A stretch of 8,595 bases of DNA from Chitinophagaceae bacterium (GTDB lineage Bacteria > Bacteroidota > Bacteroidia > Chitinophagales > Chitinophagaceae), in NCBI GenBank assembly GCA_019454915.1, contig JACFNM010000179.1:1-8595 (forward strand), written 5' to 3'. Made by a program: the position numbers and the translations under genes. Below, piece after piece: positions 1 through 7,339 of the stretch (position 1 is the first letter of the stretch; every line of letters starts with the position of its first letter). The notes under the pieces were generated by a model that was given only the letters and a program-made list of their open reading frames with translations, made no database searches and had not been told where the DNA came from.

Positions 1-3000
1 TTCCCCCGTCAATGGACCGATTTTAAAATGCAATGCAGTTGTCCCGATTGGGCGGTGCCGTGTAAACATCTTGCAGCAGTCATTTACAAAGTGTCCGCTG
101 AGATTGATAATAATCCGTTCCTGGTTTTCAGCCTGCATAATATAGATCTAATACAGGAACTCAACAACCGCGGACTCTTAGTGAATAAGGAACAAACCGC
201 CATTCCCAAAATATCCGAGCTGTATTTCGACAAGGAGAAGAAGAAATCGAAAAAGATAAACCAGGACGGCTTCGATACCAAACAAGCCTATCAAAAACTA
301 TCCTTTTCCTCACTAAGTCCTCTGCATGAATCATTGATCTCTCTGCTCTCCGCTAACCCCGTTTTCTATCCGGGCAAAACTGATTTTAAGGAACAGTACA
401 GCGCCGCTTTGAGCCGTATTGTACGTGACGGACAGAAAATATTACAGGGGAAATTAAATTTTGAAAAAGTATTAGAGCGTGCTATACAGGACGACCGGTC
501 CATCAATACCCACAGCGTAGAAAAAGTGACCATTGATAAGGATTTTCACGCCCGGGTTTATGTCAATAAAGATGTCTTTTCCCTGCCGGAGTTCATGACA
601 CAGATCATCCGGGTGCCGGCTAATAAAACATTGGATTACCAGCCCTCCACAGCCGCTTTACATTCCGTGTTTTATTTATCGCTGCACCTCGTAGCCAATG
701 GCGCCATCGTTCCGCAGATAGTGCAGCATCCGGATAAGCAGTTCGGGGTTCGCTGGCTTCCCGCTATGCTCAGCAAAGACGTTAGGGTCCTAACAGAGAA
801 AATGCAGGAGATATTACCCCCCGGCATCTTCCAGTGGTTAGACGGCGAAAAGGAAACAACCATTGATAAAGCCCCTGCCATCAACCTGCTTTCTTTATTC
901 ATTACCGGCTTAGTCCATATTTTAGCAGGGAAAGGAAATGACGACTTGTTCTATGAGCTGTTTTTCCTGAGAAAACGCTATAGCTTCTCATTGCCGGGTG
1001 AAGAATCGCTGAGTGGTGGCATACAGTCCTGGCTCCAGAAGTATTACCTGACCCAGGGTAAATTCCGTCCCCAAATCGTTATTTCAGAATCGAGTAGCAA
1101 CCGATTTTTATCAAGCCTGAACATTATCCACTCCAATAACAAAGCAGAGGAAACGCCCATTCCTTTAAGGGAAATTCTTTCGCTGAAAAAACACGAGAAG
1201 GAGCGTTATGAGATTTTACAATCCCTGGCGCACCTGCATGGAATGATTCCGGGACTGGAAGATTATATCAATAGCGGGGGCGATAATCTGATGGAAATGG
1301 ACACGACTACTTTCACGCCCTTCCTGATGCAGATGATACCGGTAATACGATTGCTGGATATTGATATATTGCTGCCCAAATCGCTGCAACATATTCTCAG
1401 ACCAAAACCCAGCGTAAAACTAAAGTCCAAAAAAGGGAAATCATTTTTACGCATAGACCAACTGCTGGATTTTGACTGGCAGATTGCGGTGGGTGATTCC
1501 ATTATGGACGAGGCTTCCTTTAAAAAGCTGCTCAGGCAATCGGATACCCTCATTAAATACAAATCGCAGTATATCTATGTAAGCAGCGAAGACCTGGAAA
1601 AACTGCATAAGCATTTCAACGATTCGAAGGAACTCAGTCCTTTCCAGTTGTTGCGGACAGCATTAAGCGGCGATTACTTCGGTGCAAAAATTGAACTCAC
1701 CGATGAAGTGAAGCATCTGATCAGGGAATTGACGGAATACAAAGAAATTACGTTACCCGAAAATATTCGTGCCACGCTCCGGCCCTATCAGAAAAGAGGC
1801 TTTTCCTGGATGTATAGAAATGCGCGAATCGGCTTCGGCTCGGTAATCGCAGACGATATGGGTCTTGGAAAAACATTGCAGGTAATTACCACGCTCATGA
1901 AATACAAAGAAGAAGGACTTCTAAAAGACAAAAAGGTATTGGTGGTAGCGCCCACCGGGCTGCTTACAAACTGGCAGTCTGAAATAGAAAGATTCGCCCC
2001 CTCCCTATCTGTACACTTATTTCATGGGGGCAACCGGAAATTAAATAAGAAAAGCGATGTATTACTCACCTCTTACGGCATCGCCCGTACCGAAGCTACG
2101 AAGCTGAAAAAACTGTCCTGGCATACTTTGGTCATAGATGAAGCGCAACACATCAAAAACAATGACACCGCTCAGGCCAAAGCCATCAAAAGCATTGGCG
2201 CCGACAATTTTATCGCCATGAGCGGCACGCCAGTAGAAAACCGCCTGAGTGAATTGTGGAGTATCATGGACTACAGCAATCGCGGTCTGTTAGGTAATCT
2301 GAAAGAGTTTCAGGAAGGGTTTGCCTCGCCCATAGAAACCTATAACGACCTCATGGCTGCGGATAAGTTAAAAAAAATAACGGCGCCGTTTATGATACGT
2401 CGCTTGAAAACGGATAGAACCATTATCAATGATCTGCCCGATAAAATTGAAATGGACTGCTTTGGCACACTCGTGGCAGAGCAGGCCAGCCTGTATGAAA
2501 AAACGCTGGAAGAAGCGCTGAAAGAAATTGAAGCGATAGAAGCCACGGATAAAAAAGGATTATTTGTTCGCCAGGGATTGGTATTGCAAATGATCCTGGC
2601 GCTAAAGCAAATATGTAATCACCCGGCCCAGTTTCTGAAAAACAACCGGCTGGATGCGTCGCTAAGCGGTAAACTGGCACTGCTTTTTGAGAAATTAGAC
2701 AGCATCGTAGAAAATGGAGAAAAAGTATTATTATTTACCCAGTTCACGGAGATGGGAAGGATGCTGCAACATTTTATTACCGAACGGTATAAAAATCCTC
2801 CGCTCTTTTATCATGGAGGATGTTCTTTAAAACAGCGCAAAGAAATAATAGAAGCCTTTCAGCACAATCCGGCAGATAAAATCTTTGTTCTTTCCCTGAA
2901 GGCCGCAGGTACGGGCTTAAATCTCACGGCTGCAAGCCACGTAATTCATTATGACCTCTGGTGGAATCCGGCGGTGGAAGCGCAGGCAACAGACAGAGCT

Positions 3001-3189
3001 TACCGCATCGGTCAAAAGAATAACGTGATGGTTCACAGGTTCATCACAAAAAACACCTTTGAAGAGCGCATCAATGAAATGATACAATCCAAAAAAGCAT
3101 TAGCCGAAATGACCGTTGCCACAGGCGAAAACTGGATTGGCAACCTCAGCAACCGGGAATTGAAGGATTTGTTTGAAATGAAAAATTAA
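1..3189 (+). CDS. SWIM zinc-finger SNF2-family DNA helicase/translocase (5'-partial)
   Basis: The frame is open from base 1, so the true start is upstream; the first ATG (28) lies just before the zinc finger and is unlikely to be the start. Counting codons from base 1, a SWIM finger CxCx6CxH is formed by C12, C14, C21 and H23. A long middle region follows (about 30-570) without motifs I recognise. The two RecA-like lobes come next: Walker A DDMGLGKT at 618-625 (K624), DEAQ box at 713, SGTP motif III at 741, then the C-terminal lobe with SLKAAGTGLNL from 965 and RAYRIGQ at 999-1005. All the motifs expected for an ATP-driven dsDNA translocase are present. The family is cytoplasmic and linked to chromosome or transcription-complex remodelling; the specific role here is unknown. 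It ends in TAA at 3187-3189, with no clear terminator hairpin before the next gene 137 bp downstream. Confidence 0.95.
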   Translation, partial: FPRQWTDFKMQCSCPDWAVPCKHLAAVIYKVSAEIDNNPFLVFSLHNIDLIQELNNRGLLVNKEQTAIPKISELYFDKEKKKSKKINQDGFDTKQAYQKLSFSSLSPLHESLISLLSANPVFYPGKTDFKEQYSAALSRIVRDGQKILQGKLNFEKVLERAIQDDRSINTHSVEKVTIDKDFHARVYVNKDVFSLPEFMTQIIRVPANKTLDYQPSTAALHSVFYLSLHLVANGAIVPQIVQHPDKQFGVRWLPAMLSKDVRVLTEKMQEILPPGIFQWLDGEKETTIDKAPAINLLSLFITGLVHILAGKGNDDLFYELFFLRKRYSFSLPGEESLSGGIQSWLQKYYLTQGKFRPQIVISESSSNRFLSSLNIIHSNNKAEETPIPLREILSLKKHEKERYEILQSLAHLHGMIPGLEDYINSGGDNLMEMDTTTFTPFLMQMIPVIRLLDIDILLPKSLQHILRPKPSVKLKSKKGKSFLRIDQLLDFDWQIAVGDSIMDEASFKKLLRQSDTLIKYKSQYIYVSSEDLEKLHKHFNDSKELSPFQLLRTALSGDYFGAKIELTDEVKHLIRELTEYKEITLPENIRATLRPYQKRGFSWMYRNARIGFGSVIADDMGLGKTLQVITTLMKYKEEGLLKDKKVLVVAPTGLLTNWQSEIERFAPSLSVHLFHGGNRKLNKKSDVLLTSYGIARTEATKLKKLSWHTLVIDEAQHIKNNDTAQAKAIKSIGADNFIAMSGTPVENRLSELWSIMDYSNRGLLGNLKEFQEGFASPIETYNDLMAADKLKKITAPFMIRRLKTDRTIINDLPDKIEMDCFGTLVAEQASLYEKTLEEALKEIEAIEATDKKGLFVRQGLVLQMILALKQICNHPAQFLKNNRLDASLSGKLALLFEKLDSIVENGEKVLLFTQFTEMGRMLQHFITERYKNPPLFYHGGCSLKQRKEIIEAFQHNPADKIFVLSLKAAGTGLNLTAASHVIHYDLWWNPAVEAQATDRAYRIGQKNNVMVHRFITKNTFEERINEMIQSKKALAEMTVATGENWIGNLSNRELKDLFEMKN
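34..69 (+). other. SWIM zinc-finger motif within the SNF2 helicase gene
   Basis: The codons give C-S-C, six residues, then C-K-H, which is the CxCx(n)CxH pattern of SWIM domains. In bacterial SNF2 proteins of this type it lies near the N-terminus and is thought to bind DNA or protein partners. Its closeness to the window edge suggests that only the first part of the protein, probably under about 100 residues by family habit, is missing. Confidence 0.85.
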
Positions 3190-3269
3190 ACTACCAGAAT
3201 CTCCAGTAAATATAACACCAGGCCAAAGCATACAGGATCAACCACAGTCTGATACTCCAAAGAAATGTA

Positions 3270-3277
3270 TACTTTTG
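3270..3277 (+). promoter_or_regulatory. Candidate Bacteroidota -7 promoter box for the M14 peptidase gene
   Basis: TACTTTTG matches the Bacteroidota -7 consensus TAnnTTTG exactly and lies about 50 bp upstream of the ATG at 3327. No good TTTG-like -33 element is visible at the usual distance upstream, so the assignment rests on one box and could be chance. Confidence 0.3.
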
Positions 3278-3326
3278 TTCATAGTAATCTTGTTTTTTAA
3301 AACAAATACTTCTGAAAAGCAAGAGG

Positions 3327-4601
3327 ATGAGTAACCTTAACATGTCTTTTTTCCTGTTAGCCTTTATCGGGCTGTCCGGCACGCATTGCAGGTCGTCCAA
3401 AAGCTACACTGCCGCCGGGATTATTACTATATCGGTCAGCCGCAATTTCGATTCGGGCAGCATTGACACACTGTGGGAATCAAAACCCGGCTTTCTTACC
3501 GGTTGGCCCAAACACTGGAAGCAGAAAAGCAGCAGCGATGACCAGTACTACTGGTTCCATTTTAAGCTCAACCATACTGCCAACAGGGATATTACCATCC
3601 GGCTCGACAGCCTCGCGGGCATTTACCGGGGCGGTCCGCACCTTATCTATACCAAAGGCACCCGTCCTGTATATTCTTATGATCAGAAAAACTGGGAAAG
3701 AATAAACGAAGTCCAATACGATGCCAAACTTCATTCGCTTACTTTCCGTAATACCTTTACGGCAGATTCCGTCTGGATAGCATATGCGCATCCCTTTTCT
3801 TATACGCAGGGACAGGATATGATCCGTGCCATTGCGGGTAGCCCGTTCCTGGATATTGAAGTGATAGGCAGATCACCGCAAGAAAGAGATATTCATTTAA
3901 TGACGATCACGGACCCTGCCATACCGGATACAGAAAAAAAGGTTGTATTCATTACTACACTGCAGCATGCCGGCGAATATTGCGGTGGGTACGTGGTATC
4001 AGGACTGATCCGATTCCTGCTGTCGGATAATGAAAAGGCTACGCTGGCAAGAAAAACGACCCTGTACAAGATCATCCCCATGATGAACCCCGATGGTATC
4101 TTTCATGGCATCACCAGATTTAATGGCAACTTTGAAGACCTGAACCAGGAATGGGATGACGATTTTACTGATACGCTTCACCTTCCGGTAGAACCTGAAG
4201 TTGCCTGCGTAAAAAAATGGATACGCGATTGGAAAAACGAAGGGAAGACCATTGATCTGGGGCTTGATATTCACAGCCAGGGCCAACAAGGCACCATGAA
4301 CCTGCTGCACACGCCTAAAAATGTATTGGCGGATTTTACACCTTTCCTTAATAAATACTGGCCAGTAGAATATATACCCATGGAATTTTCAGGATCATTA
4401 AACGATTGCCTGGTAAAAGAATTCAATATACCTGCAGGAACTTTTGAAATACCGCAATCCAGGATTAAGGAAGAAGCATACCTGACAATAGATGACTACC
4501 ATCATTACGGTAAGGGAATGGCGATGGGCATCACCGATTATTTTTTAAAAAACGCCAATAAACTTGCAAGACTGTATACAGAGGCAAACACAAGATATTA
4601 G
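3327..4601 (+). CDS. M14-family zinc carboxypeptidase with CCP-type N-terminal domain, exported
   Basis: The 424-residue product starts with a hydrophobic segment (residues 8-16) and a cysteine at 21, suggesting export; the residue before C21 is His, so the lipobox is poor. Residues about 35-170 (with FDSGSI and YYWFHFKL) resemble the beta-rich N-terminal domain found in cytosolic carboxypeptidase (CCP)-type M14 enzymes. The catalytic domain has zinc ligands H214 and E217 (HAGE), NPDG at 254-257, R264, DLN ending at N273, third ligand H316 (DIHS) and general base E374 (TFEIP). It should therefore be an active metallocarboxypeptidase or amidase of the cell envelope; the substrate is unknown. 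Q274 replaces the arginine usual in DLNR. The ATG at 3327 directly abuts AAGAGG; ATG 3342 or a CTG at 3312 are alternatives. The natural C-terminus of the fold is near residue 408; the last ~12-16 residues read into an aminotransferase remnant. Confidence 0.88.
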   Translation: MSNLNMSFFLLAFIGLSGTHCRSSKSYTAAGIITISVSRNFDSGSIDTLWESKPGFLTGWPKHWKQKSSSDDQYYWFHFKLNHTANRDITIRLDSLAGIYRGGPHLIYTKGTRPVYSYDQKNWERINEVQYDAKLHSLTFRNTFTADSVWIAYAHPFSYTQGQDMIRAIAGSPFLDIEVIGRSPQERDIHLMTITDPAIPDTEKKVVFITTLQHAGEYCGGYVVSGLIRFLLSDNEKATLARKTTLYKIIPMMNPDGIFHGITRFNGNFEDLNQEWDDDFTDTLHLPVEPEVACVKKWIRDWKNEGKTIDLGLDIHSQGQQGTMNLLHTPKNVLADFTPFLNKYWPVEYIPMEFSGSLNDCLVKEFNIPAGTFEIPQSRIKEEAYLTIDDYHHYGKGMAMGITDYFLKNANKLARLYTEANTRY

Positions 4602-4853
4602 CCCGATACAGGGCATTTCATGGACCTTCGTACGGCTCCATGAGTGCAGGAGGAGATCCAAGAAAAATACCACATGACAGTCAGCAAATACCGAATATTG
4701 TACACTTGGAAGATCCTTATTGCTATCGCTGCCCGGATGGGAGCATATATTGACACTCGGATGAAAGAAATGCAAGCTATCTACCCGTGTATTGGTGATT
4801 TCAGGAATACAGGGCTGCTAGGGTGTATCGAATTGATAAAAAAACAGAGATAG
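4554..4853 (+). pseudogene. Class III (PLP) aminotransferase remnant with frameshifts and internal deletion
   Basis: Three pieces in different frames read as one class III aminotransferase. KLARLYT (4560-4580) is in the peptidase frame. After a shift of two bases, GKHKILARYRAFHG continues at 4583-4624, followed by GSMSAGGDPRK and VHLEDPYCYRCPDG, up to a TGA at 4751. A third piece, in the frame starting at 4731, gives ARMGAYIDTRMKEM and then the C-terminal-type motif IGDFRNTGLLGCIELIK, ending in TAG at 4851. This order matches taurine-pyruvate/omega-amino-acid aminotransferases, but roughly 200 residues are missing between CYRCP and ARMG, including the segment that carries the PLP-binding lysine. 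The true N-terminus is missing too. An A7 run (4838-4844) may hold another frameshift, since reading six A's gives IKNRD as in the family. It cannot make a working enzyme. The identification is from remembered family motifs, not a search. Confidence 0.8.
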
Positions 4854-5207
4854 AAGAGGGACTAAGTATTATTTCATCAGCACTTAAAATATGTCACTCA
4901 AATTGCAAGTAACGGATAAAGTTAATACGATTAACTGACCAATTTGTCTTGAAACGGCTAAATGATCTTACTTGTTCCTTTTCCACGATTCCTCAAACAT
5001 TCAAACTGTTGGCCAGGGGTACTCAAAATTCTGAGTGACACCTCAAAAGGCTATCCTTATGTTAACAATTTGAGAGAAAACAAATTTGCCTCAATTCATA
5101 ACACTCGAAAATCAATAAATTAAAACTTCCTCAGTTCGTACGAAGAGAATTACTTCCAAATGATTCCTTCAACTACCTTCAAATTTCGGCTTTTTGTATC
5201 TTCCCTC
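4854..5207. other. Gene-free stretch between convergent genes
   Basis: These 354 bp are AT-rich and interrupted by stops in all frames, and I recognise no protein motif in them. They lie after the aminotransferase remnant and before the stop of the minus-strand DoxX gene. No strong stem followed by a T-tract is visible for either strand. The only structure seen is a pair of short inverted repeats and a small near-palindrome, listed separately. It is probably decayed sequence. Confidence 0.6.
4892..5040. repeat. Inverted-repeat pair TGTCACTCA / TGAGTGACA, 149 bp apart end to end
   Basis: TGTCACTCA at 4892-4900 is the exact reverse complement of TGAGTGACA at 5032-5040, and AATT follows inside both arms with one extra base on the right. 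The right arm overlaps a 16-bp near-palindrome (5021-5036, 14 of 16 positions symmetric). The segment begins with TG and ends with CA, as many insertion-sequence ends do, but the flanks (ending AAAATA and starting CCTCAA) show no target-site duplication. Nine-base matches can arise by chance in a region of this size. Confidence 0.3.
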
Positions 5208-5639
5208 CTATTTCTCCTTACCAAACCACAAATAATCCAGTGAGATTTTACCCGGGCCGGTAAGCGTCAGCGCGATAAAGGTAAACAGGTAGAAGAAGCG
5301 CAGCTCTAATACTGCAAAGCTATCTCCCGCTATAAATGCATGGAATATAAAAATCACCAGGAAATTGACAGACAGAATAAGAGTGGCGAGTCTTGAAAAC
5401 AATCCCAGAATCAATAAAAGAGAGCATATCCCTTCTGCAAAGCCGGCCAGGTAAAAAGACAGACTCGGACCAATACCAATCGGGTCCATAAATTGGATTT
5501 CCTGTCCGCTAAAAATAACAGACAGCTTTTCGAACCCATGGCCGTAAAGTAAAACCAATGCCGCCACTAATCTTAAAATGAGCAAGCCAACATGACGACC
5601 CATTATCCAGTCGTTTGTAAGGTATTGTTTAATATTCAT
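5208..5639 (-). CDS. DoxX-family small integral membrane protein
   Basis: The 143-residue product has four predicted membrane helices (about 17-33, 60-81, 84-103 and 109-128). The pattern is that of the DoxX family: LRLVAALVLLYGHGFEKL at the first helix, FAEGICSLLLILGLFSRLA across the second and third, and a final helix ending in TGPGKISLDYL. Family members sit in the inner membrane; some have been linked to quinone or thiol redox processes, but most have no assigned reaction, and none can be given here. The ATG at 5637-5639 is a natural start, with the first helix beginning about 16 residues in. It lies 64 bp downstream of the acyltransferase stop on the same strand, so it may be co-transcribed with it, although the AT-rich gap could also hold its own promoter. 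The stop is TAG at 5208-5210. Confidence 0.88.
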   Translation of the reverse strand: MNIKQYLTNDWIMGRHVGLLILRLVAALVLLYGHGFEKLSVIFSGQEIQFMDPIGIGPSLSFYLAGFAEGICSLLLILGLFSRLATLILSVNFLVIFIFHAFIAGDSFAVLELRFFYLFTFIALTLTGPGKISLDYLWFGKEK

Positions 5640-5703
5640 CGTCTTAAGATTTTTTGAAATACAAGATAATTAAACAATTTCAATAAAACCAATACTTCTG
5701 CAC

Positions 5704-6741
5704 TCAATTATCATCCGCCAGACCCTTTGGACTAAAAACATGCTTTAATCGTGAGGCGGGCTTCTCGATATAACGCCACGAAAAGTAGCAAAACGGAACC
5801 AAAGCAATTGCAGTAAGTCCGGCTAATCCCCAGGGCATTATCTTATCCGCCAAACAATGTAAAATCATTTGCTGTATGGGAAAAGCATAGATATATATAG
5901 AATAGGAAAAGTCGTTCTTTGAAAAAAAATTTTTTCCGATTACCGGCGTGTGATAACTCAGGAACAGGACCATATAAGAGAAGCAGATCAGTTCTGTGAA
6001 CCTCCCCGCCATTTCTATATTCCGCATAAGATACCACAATATCAGCAATGCCAGTAATATCCATAAACTCATTTTAATCTTCTCTCTGAAAAAATAGACA
6101 TAAGACCCCAGAAAGAAAAATGCTGACCAGCGAACATAAGGGCCAAAGTATGCAGATAACGCACTTTGGGGTAGATAACCGTAAAACAGGTAAACTACCA
6201 AAATAAAGAGGATAATAGCTGTCCGCCTCGCGCCGTTTTTTAATATTCCGGCAACGAAAAATATTGCCAGCAGGATATAAAACCTGAATTCTATAGGCAG
6301 GCTCCACAGAGAACCGTTTACTCCGTTTTCATTAAACGTATCCGGCAGAAAAAAGCGTAGTCGTATAAGGGAAATTCCACCGGATAAATACTCCCAGGTC
6401 ATCCCATGACTAAAATAAGCGCCAACGGGCAACCTTGTAAACAATGGGCCCAAAACAAAAACGGTCATCAGTACAACGACTATTAACGCAGGGTATATTC
6501 TTAAAATCCGCTTCCACAAAAAATGTTTTATATTATCAGAGCTAAACAGGCTTTGAGTAATCAACAATCCACTGATAAAGAAAAAAAAGATAAGTCCTAT
6601 CCGGCTGGATGATGTATGTCCGCCCGTCAGCAAACTTATCGGGTCAGATTCAGATCTCCCCATCAGGTCAAACGAATGATTAATCAGCACGAGTATTGCT
6701 GCAATGTGTCTGAGGAGCGTTATATTATTAGAAGTCGGCAT
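5704..6741 (-). CDS. Acyltransferase-3 (OafA/YrhL-like) integral membrane protein
   Basis: The protein is 345 residues from the ATG at 6739-6741, with about ten hydrophobic helices. Diagnostic features are NNITLLRHIAAILVLINHSF at the first helix (R11, H22, the likely catalytic histidine), FFFFISGLLI, the KRILRIYP loop (77-84), NGSLWSLPIEF (about 142-152, E151), and the C-terminal WRYIEKP. Such enzymes move acyl groups, often acetyl, across or at the inner membrane onto O-antigen, exopolysaccharide or other glycans; the acceptor here is unknown. The frame stays open to 6876 and a TTG at 6852 would add 37 residues, but the ATG at 6741 is preceded by AATAAA, places the first helix where the family has it, and gives a usual length. 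The extra stretch has no motif I recognise. It lies downstream of the PorU2-like gene and upstream of doxX on the same strand. Confidence 0.88.
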   Translation of the reverse strand: MPTSNNITLLRHIAAILVLINHSFDLMGRSESDPISLLTGGHTSSSRIGLIFFFFISGLLITQSLFSSDNIKHFLWKRILRIYPALIVVVLMTVFVLGPLFTRLPVGAYFSHGMTWEYLSGGISLIRLRFFLPDTFNENGVNGSLWSLPIEFRFYILLAIFFVAGILKNGARRTAIILFILVVYLFYGYLPQSALSAYFGPYVRWSAFFFLGSYVYFFREKIKMSLWILLALLILWYLMRNIEMAGRFTELICFSYMVLFLSYHTPVIGKNFFSKNDFSYSIYIYAFPIQQMILHCLADKIMPWGLAGLTAIALVPFCYFSWRYIEKPASRLKHVFSPKGLADDN

Positions 6742-6982
6742 TTTATTCAACACAGCTATAACCGGTAATCTGCCACCTGCTTTTTTCAGCTTCTTTCTCA
6801 GTATGGCACATCTCTCATATTCAATTTCATCAATCCTCAGATTAGCTTTCAAATAAGCGCGAAAATATGATAGCGCTCATTCGCTAATGTAAATAAAAAA
6901 ATTCCAAACCGTGAAATGTAAAACACCTGCATACATGGGACGTAATTGTCAATCCTCAATCACCTGTAATAAAATGCCCTCC
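6742..6982. other. Intergenic region between the PorU2-like gene and the acyltransferase
   Basis: The 241 bp include an open stretch in the acyltransferase frame (to 6876) that has only a TTG start and no ATG. The minus strand carries AT-rich tracts around 6850-6905 with partial TAnnTTTG-like sequences but no full promoter match. No terminator hairpin with a T-run follows the PorU2-like stop. The region could be a promoter-bearing leader or a partly decayed N-terminal extension. Confidence 0.4.
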
Positions 6983-7339
6983 TTACCTCATCAAATACAT
7001 CTTCCCATACCCTTTGTTAAAATATTGGTCAGTCTGATCGCCTTCGGTCTTATACTTGTCGAGCGCCTTCCCGTGCTGATTTGTAATCACCCGGTAAAGA
7101 TAAATTCCATTTCCCAGTTTTTGTCCATATTGGTCCGTTCCATCCCACTTAAAGGACGTAATATTCCTGCCAATTTTTAAAGGCCCCAATTCTTCCTTCG
7201 TAATCTCTCTCACTATCTTGCCCGTAATCGTTAATATCTGAATCCGGATATTTTGCGGAACCTCGCTTCCGGTTATGGTAAAGACAAAGGCCGTTGACGT
7301 GGTAAAGGGATTCGGATAATTGAACATATTCGAAATCAT
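6983..7339 (-). other. T9SS/FlgD-like C-terminal domain of the PorU2-like protein
   Basis: This ~118-residue segment starts at MISNMFNYPNPF and holds the features of Bacteroidota surface-protein C-termini: the YPNPF turn, paired beta strands with TGKIVREIT, and WDGTDQYGQKLGNGIYLYR. It continues about 30 residues beyond the LYRV strand, where a typical short cargo sorting domain would stop. The longer tail fits a PorU-type protein better than an ordinary secreted cargo protein. Confidence 0.7.

Noticed and set aside
1..3189. SNF2 helicase as part of an anti-phage defence locus.
   Set aside because: SNF2 proteins do occur in defence systems, but no methyltransferase, nuclease or other partner lies next to it here, and SWIM-SNF2 proteins are common chromosomal genes in Bacteroidota.
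3191..3400. Minus-strand 69-residue frame with a Trp/Tyr-rich hydrophobic tail, ending 2 bp after the helicase stop.
   Set aside because: It overlaps the promoter region and start of the M14 gene in antisense, and I recognise no family. The hydrophobic tail is intriguing but may just reflect AT-rich intergenic sequence. A conserved homologue would be needed.
4618..4643. Hairpin with arms TCATGGA/TCCATGA just after the peptidase stop, as a terminator.
   Set aside because: No T-run follows, and the bases are codons of the aminotransferase remnant (HGPSYGSM), so the symmetry is probably incidental.
4644..4853. A free-standing small gene of 69 codons.
   Set aside because: Only its second half resembles a protein (the aminotransferase C-terminal part). 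The first half is the remnant read in the wrong frame, so it is treated as part of the pseudogene.
5021..5036. 16-bp near-palindrome as a regulator operator.
   Set aside because: It lies between the 3' ends of converging genes, far from any start codon, and is short enough to be chance.
6911..7180. Plus-strand frame of 89 codons.
   Set aside because: Most of it is antisense to the well-supported C-terminal domain of the PorU2-like protein, and it shows no motif.
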